Source: Elainella saxicola E1 (GTDB lineage Bacteria; Cyanobacteriota; Cyanobacteriia; Elainellales; Elainellaceae). From it: 64,000 nt of DNA. The notes below the pieces were generated by a model. The model was given only the letters and a program-made list of their open reading frames with translations. It was not told where the DNA came from and made no database searches. This document shows positions 58,812 through 64,000 of this stretch, one piece after another. How positions within the stretch are numbered: position 1 is the first letter of the stretch; each line of letters begins with the position of its first letter. Position numbers and translations under genes: made by a program. Location: positions 1 to 64,000 of the forward strand of contig LUGL01000016.1 in assembly GCA_002796835.1 (NCBI GenBank), in the 5' to 3' direction.

Positions 58812-61800
58812 ATGGTTGACACTGTGCCCAGCCCCAACTTTGCATCTGCCTCTAACACCCGCAAAAACGATCTTTTCATTGCTTATACGATCGAAGATAT
58901 TGAATTTGTTAAAAAGCTGGATACCGCGCTACGTGAACTGGGACGCAACCCCTGGCTCGATTTAGAGGATATTCCTTACAACATCAATCGGACGCCTGAG
59001 GAAACATGGCAACATATCCACGAAGGTATTCAAGAAGCGGATGTCTTTGTATTCGTCATTAGTCCTAATTCCATTCAATCAGCGAAGAATCTCAAAGAAT
59101 TAGAATTTGCGATTCACAACCAAAAGCCGATTATTCCAGTTGTTTGCCATTCGGTTGGCGATCTTGCCATTCCTGATGCTCTGCAAGATGAGGCCGCTTG
59201 GATTCAGATTAACCTCAACGATCCCAACGATCCATTTGAGCCCTTAGCCACTCGCATCACTTATATCCACATTTATGAGCGGCTACGCCAGCGTGCGCAA
59301 GAATGGGTTGCTGATAAAACCAATACGGATCTGTTACTCTATCGTAGCGATCTGGAATCTGTAAAAGCCTGGATTGGCCAAAATACTTCCGAAAAGCTGG
59401 GTTTGACTGCCCTGCAAACTGAGTATTTTGAGGCAAGCAAACAAGCAGAACGGCGACATCTCCTCCCTTATCAACCGGATGTTTTTGTTTCCTATTCTCG
59501 GCGCGATAAAGAATTTGTTGCAGCCCTATGTCAGGCCTTAAAGCAAAACAAGGTCAAGATCTGGGTGGATTGGGAGAACATCCCGGTCGCAGCCCCTTGG
59601 CGAGAAGAATTGAAAGAAGGCATCCGCAACGCCGATAACTTCTTGTTTGTCATGAGTTCTGATTCTGTGGCTTCTCGGTATTGCCATGAAGAAATTGAAC
59701 AAGCTGCTGCCTATAAGAAGCGGGTGATTACGATTTTGCTTAACAAAGATTATGACCGTAACCAGGTTCATGATGCTGTTAAGGAAAGAAACTGGATTGT
59801 CCTGAATTCGGCGGGTGAACTAGATGCCACAATGCCCAAACTGCTGGAAGCGATTCAGCGGGATGAAAAGCATGTTAAAACCCATACGAATCTTCTGTTG
59901 CGGGCGATCGAATGGGATGAGCACAAGCGCAAAGAGGAATTTTTGCTACGGGGGAACAAGCTGCGTGAGGCGCTGCAATGGTTGAGAAATAGCCAAAGTA
60001 CAAGAGATGGAGAACCGAAGGAGCCCCGGCCAACCGACCTCCAGCGAGACTTTCTGCAAACCTCCCATAAACATCGTCGTCGAACCCGCCTGATTCGCGG
60101 ATTAGCGATCGGCCTCACTTCAGTTGGTTTGGTCAGTGCCTTAGTAGTAATTGCAGTGAAAACGCTCGGAGAAATCAAAGCGCTGGTTTCTTCATTAGAA
60201 GGCAAACAGGAACTCGATGCGCTGATGGTCAGTCTCAAAGCAGGCCATGATTTAGAACGGCAGCGATTCAGCAGCCTGCTCAACTGGGTTAACCTCAATC
60301 CCCAAGCTCAAGTGGTGACAGCTTTACATCAATCGATCGATGATTTGAACGAGCGTAATCGGTTAGAACGTCATCAAGGTCGCATTTATCAGGTGAGTTT
60401 TTTAGAAAGCACGGATTTGATTGCCTCAGCCGGACAGGATGGCACGATTCAACTTTGGCAAAAGGACGGGACGCCGATCGCAACTCCCTTGTTTGGCCAC
60501 ACCGATGATGTTGTTGCCATTGACTTTTTCCCCGAACAGCAACAGCTCGTCTCGGCTAGTTACGATGGCACCGTCAAACTCTGGCAAATCCTGACCAATG
60601 TGGATGGTTCAATCAGAGTCAAATTCATCAAAACATTGACTAGCTTTGGGCGTACAGGCTTGAGTCATGACGATTGGGTCTATGATGTGAAATTCAGTCC
60701 CGATCACAAATACATTGCCTCAGCCAGTCAGGATGGCACCATTAAGATTTGGACTGTGCAGGGTGATTATCAAGCCACTCTGCCCGTCGGCCAACCTGTT
60801 TACAACATGGCTTTCAGTCCAGATGGACAAACGCTTGCTTCAGCCAGCAATGATGGGATTCGCCTTTGGACCGGCAAAAATTTTTCACAAGTGAAATTGC
60901 TGCCAGATACAGAGTCCAGTTTTTGGGTGAGTTTCAGTCCCGATGGGAAACGGCTTGTTTCTTCAGGCAACAATGCTCAGATCAAACTTTGGCAACCGAA
61001 TGGTACGTTAATCGCAACTCTGAAAGGTCATGAGGCTGCGGTTTATCGGGCTGTTTTCAGCCATGACAGCAAGGTTTTAGCTTCGGCAAGTGGGGATAAT
61101 ACTGTCAAACTTTGGAATGGTAAAACTGGCGACTGGCTGCGGACACTGAGTGGACATCAAGATGCGGTGTATCGGGTGAAATTTAGCCCAGACGATCGCA
61201 CTTTGGCTTCCGCTGGAGCAGATGACACGATCCGCCTATGGCAGCCCCAAGGGCTTCTGAGTTCTCCCACCAAAGAGACTGTTGAGTTTTGGGCCCAAAA
61301 AGATAATGGCTCTTTGCTCAAAACTTTAACTGGACACCGCAATGCCATTCTCGATATTGATTTTTCGAAGGATGGGGAGACTTTGGCTTCGGCCAGCGCA
61401 GATGCTAGCATTCGGCTGTGGCAAACCAACAATGATACGGTGCCCAGATTGCGCCATGACTTCCCTGTGACAGATGTGAGCTTTAGTAGCAGTGGGCAGT
61501 TTTTAGCCTCTAGTAGCTCCGCCAATCTGTTTTTTTGGCAACCCCAGGGAACGCTGATCGGACAAATCAAGAATGCGGGTGGCAAAGGCAAAATCAATAC
61601 CTTGAGTTTCAGTCCCCAGGGCAATCTGCTAGCAACTGCCGGTGAAGATGGCGTCCAACTTTGGCACCTTCCGTTAAACTCAGCTGGACAACTTCAGCCT
61701 CCTTGTCCTCAAAAACAGTCGAATCCTCGGTTATTCTGGGAAATTGAGCTGGAGCAAAGGCGATTGCAAACAGAATGTCCGTCATCGTTGCTCACCTTCC

Positions 61801-62630
61801 TGCTGCAAGCCCAGAATGAGAGCCAGCCTAAGGCAGTTTTGAGCCTCAGCTTCAGTTCAAACGGTCAGTTTTTGGCGATCGGAGGAGAAGAACCGTTTGT
61901 GCGGATCTGGGAGCAGACTGATCAGAAGATGCAAAAGCTCTCCGTGCAGGGCATCACAACAAGTCTCACCTTCTATCCTTTAGACGATCGCTTCTTAGTT
62001 GCCGCTGGAAAACGCAACGCTCCTTCTAGTCCTGCACCCGGTATTGTGCTGCTGCAACGACAAACTGATCAACCGATTCAAACCATTCGCCAGTTTCGTG
62101 ACGAAGTGCTAGGCAACATCAACAGTGTGCGCTTTAGCCCGGATGGCAAATTTTTAGCTGCTGCGGATGAAACCAACAATTCCATTCGCTTGTGGAGCGT
62201 GAGCCGATCGCAAAATCAGTTGCATTTTGAGCCCTTTAAAACCCTGCAAGGACACACCGCTCCGGTGTTGCAGCTAACCTATAGCAGTGATGCCGAGAAC
62301 CCTTTGTTGGCCTCTGCCAGCCAGGATGGCACGGTCAAATTGTGGACGGCGACCGGCAGTGAAATTATTACCTTCCGGAAACACCGCCGCGATGTCTCTG
62401 GGGTGAGCTTTAAACCCGATGGTTCGATGTTGGCTTCGGCCAGTGTCGATCGCGATGTCTTGCTCTATTCTCTCCCGGCTGGCTTCAGTGATGAGGCGCT
62501 TCAAGTGCTGATTCGGCAGGGGTGCGAACTGGCAAAGGACTATCTCAAAATCGATCGAGTTAACGAAATTTATGGCCAGGAAGAGTTCTCTCAAATCCAG
62601 CAAAATAAAGAAGCCTGCAAAGCCGAATAA
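58812..62630 (+). CDS. Tandem TIR domain / TM / WD40 repeat protein
   Basis: TIR1 NDLFIAYTIEDIEFVKKLDTALRELGRNPWLDLEDI; TIR2 PDVFVSYSRRDKEFVAALCQALKQNKVKIWVDWENI; TM LIRGLAIGLTSVGLVSALVVIAV; many LASAsxDgTIkLW repeats. Confidence 0.92.
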   Translation: MVDTVPSPNFASASNTRKNDLFIAYTIEDIEFVKKLDTALRELGRNPWLDLEDIPYNINRTPEETWQHIHEGIQEADVFVFVISPNSIQSAKNLKELEFAIHNQKPIIPVVCHSVGDLAIPDALQDEAAWIQINLNDPNDPFEPLATRITYIHIYERLRQRAQEWVADKTNTDLLLYRSDLESVKAWIGQNTSEKLGLTALQTEYFEASKQAERRHLLPYQPDVFVSYSRRDKEFVAALCQALKQNKVKIWVDWENIPVAAPWREELKEGIRNADNFLFVMSSDSVASRYCHEEIEQAAAYKKRVITILLNKDYDRNQVHDAVKERNWIVLNSAGELDATMPKLLEAIQRDEKHVKTHTNLLLRAIEWDEHKRKEEFLLRGNKLREALQWLRNSQSTRDGEPKEPRPTDLQRDFLQTSHKHRRRTRLIRGLAIGLTSVGLVSALVVIAVKTLGEIKALVSSLEGKQELDALMVSLKAGHDLERQRFSSLLNWVNLNPQAQVVTALHQSIDDLNERNRLERHQGRIYQVSFLESTDLIASAGQDGTIQLWQKDGTPIATPLFGHTDDVVAIDFFPEQQQLVSASYDGTVKLWQILTNVDGSIRVKFIKTLTSFGRTGLSHDDWVYDVKFSPDHKYIASASQDGTIKIWTVQGDYQATLPVGQPVYNMAFSPDGQTLASASNDGIRLWTGKNFSQVKLLPDTESSFWVSFSPDGKRLVSSGNNAQIKLWQPNGTLIATLKGHEAAVYRAVFSHDSKVLASASGDNTVKLWNGKTGDWLRTLSGHQDAVYRVKFSPDDRTLASAGADDTIRLWQPQGLLSSPTKETVEFWAQKDNGSLLKTLTGHRNAILDIDFSKDGETLASASADASIRLWQTNNDTVPRLRHDFPVTDVSFSSSGQFLASSSSANLFFWQPQGTLIGQIKNAGGKGKINTLSFSPQGNLLATAGEDGVQLWHLPLNSAGQLQPPCPQKQSNPRLFWEIELEQRRLQTECPSSLLTFLLQAQNESQPKAVLSLSFSSNGQFLAIGGEEPFVRIWEQTDQKMQKLSVQGITTSLTFYPLDDRFLVAAGKRNAPSSPAPGIVLLQRQTDQPIQTIRQFRDEVLGNINSVRFSPDGKFLAAADETNNSIRLWSVSRSQNQLHFEPFKTLQGHTAPVLQLTYSSDAENPLLASASQDGTVKLWTATGSEIITFRKHRRDVSGVSFKPDGSMLASASVDRDVLLYSLPAGFSDEALQVLIRQGCELAKDYLKIDRVNEIYGQEEFSQIQQNKEACKAE

Positions 62631-62709
62631 GACTCTACAGGCAACTTAGTTAAGTTTTAGCAAGATTCGTTTTGGGTGATCGAAACCTGAATCAAACCAG
62701 AGCAAGCTC

Positions 62710-62880
62710 TCAGCAAGATTGAGGATCGTTCGGGTTGCAGCGCGCCTGTGCAACCAACGTCTCACCAGAATTTGTACCAGGATTTGTGGTAGAACGAGCT
62801 GTCTGTTTAACTTGTGTCAACACTGGCGCAAGCGTTACTGACGCAAGCAGTAAGCTAACTACCAAACAATAAGGTTTCAC
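62710..62880 (-). CDS. small secreted peptide (putative)
   Basis: GTG start; VKPYCLVVSLLLASVTLAPVLTQVKQTARSTTNPGTNSGETLVAQARCNPNDPQSC; signal-like N-terminus. Confidence 0.5.
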   Translation of the reverse strand: MKPYCLVVSLLLASVTLAPVLTQVKQTARSTTNPGTNSGETLVAQARCNPNDPQSC

Positions 62881-62992
62881 AGCTATACACCACCTTAGAT
62901 GAAAAGATTACCTCTGCCCTCATTTTACTGATCTGCCCTAATGCTGTCTAGCATTTTGTTGCAATTCTTGTGCAGGTCTTGAATCCAGTAGA

Positions 62993-63748
62993 TTACCGTC
63001 TGCTGATGTCTTCCGTGCGGTTAAACAGCTTCTGAGAGGCAATCTGACTGACATAGCCTTCCACATCGCTTTGGATAATTTCTTCAATTTGATTGGCAAA
63101 GGCTGGAAATGCCTCTTTGTGGCCGGTTTGGGCATAGGTGATATAGGGGCCGCTCAGCTCAAAAAACTGCCAGCCTTGCATTTTTAATAACTCAGCCGTC
63201 GATCGATAATGTCGCCAGCGATCGCCAAACTTAAAGAGCTGATCGACTGCGGCCAGAATCGCCACCAGTTGACTTAAGCCCAATCCACTAAATAGGCAAA
63301 ATCGGTACCAAAACAAAGCATCCAATCCATCAATTTGACCTGGAAAAGCAGTCGCAGTAGAGGGGAAGGTGCGATCTTCGATGGGTATCTGGTCGGATCG
63401 AGCTGTTCCGTTCAAGCCAGAAAATTGCAGCCAGAGGACATGGGCATATACACTGCCCAAGCTAATTAGTGCAGGCACCAAAATGCTGCCAATAATGGTA
63501 GTGACTCGAACCCAGTAAAACCAATCGCGATAAAGCTTTGCCTTGTTACTGAACCAAATGATCTGATCGAGCCAGCGCTGTTGTAAAAATTCTCGTTCTA
63601 GAAAAGAAAGCTCCTGGAGTTCAGGAGAATCAATGATGCGAGCATACTTTTGTCGCGTTCGCTCTGCGGCGCTTAATTTTGCCGGATGCTCCAATTTTGT
63701 GGCCACATGATTTGCTCCAATCAAACTGATTTGTTGCTTATCCCCCAT
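62993..63748 (-). CDS. DUF4231 domain-containing two-TM protein
   Basis: FLQQRWLDQIIWFSNKAKLYRDWFYWVRVTTIIGSILVPALISLGSV ... FCLFSGLGLSQLVAILAAVDQLFKFGDRWRHYRSTAELLKMQGWQFF. Confidence 0.82.
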   Translation of the reverse strand: MGDKQQISLIGANHVATKLEHPAKLSAAERTRQKYARIIDSPELQELSFLEREFLQQRWLDQIIWFSNKAKLYRDWFYWVRVTTIIGSILVPALISLGSVYAHVLWLQFSGLNGTARSDQIPIEDRTFPSTATAFPGQIDGLDALFWYRFCLFSGLGLSQLVAILAAVDQLFKFGDRWRHYRSTAELLKMQGWQFFELSGPYITYAQTGHKEAFPAFANQIEEIIQSDVEGYVSQIASQKLFNRTEDISRR

Positions 63749-64000
63749 GCCTGTTCTGCTCTATGCCCTTGCAACTATTATCCAGAGCAATTGAAAATGC
63801 AGCACCATAAACTCGAAAAATCTTTCAAATCTCTGTGCCTCATGGGATCGAACTCAATCGCCCATCGCAACTGCCCATTGCATAGGGTCATGCTACTTGA
63901 TGTTGTGCGACTTTGATGCAGCCTCACCGCATGGTCAACATGACATGGGTTTTATGAAATTCTCTAGAATTTACGCATTCAGTTTGGGTTGCAGCCCTTG

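Overview
A 64 kb window that reads as a cyanobacterial chromosome: petCA, psbEFLJ, psaX, rubredoxin-ycf48, a cmpABCD-type bicarbonate ABC transporter, and frequent HIP1-like GCGATCGC. Most of it is ordinary housekeeping sequence (lipA, rsmG, rnz, bioY, lspA, fmt, msrA, a PDH E2 gene, acyl-CoA ligase). The left ~6 kb looks accessory: an edge-truncated transposase-like ORF and three attC-like imperfect palindromes, two of which bracket a GNAT acetyltransferase like an integron cassette; no integrase was seen. The most striking observation is a partial tandem duplication inside the psbEFLJ operon (46.1-47.2 kb). It creates the order psbE-psbF-[psbL'::psbE' chimera]-psbF-psbL-psbJ. The chimeric ORF joins the N-terminus of PsbL to the second half of the PsbE helix (heme-ligand His lost), and the two psbF copies differ only synonymously. 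Other points of interest are a tandem-TIR/TM/WD40 protein next to a small secreted peptide and a DUF4231 two-TM protein (candidate conflict locus), a ChaB paralogue interrupted by a single Trp-to-TAG codon, a 2387-aa CheA-like hybrid kinase with a huge acidic linker, and short genes missing from the ORF track (psaX, psbF x2, psbL, psbJ, two small peptides). All family calls come from reading the translations; no database search was run.
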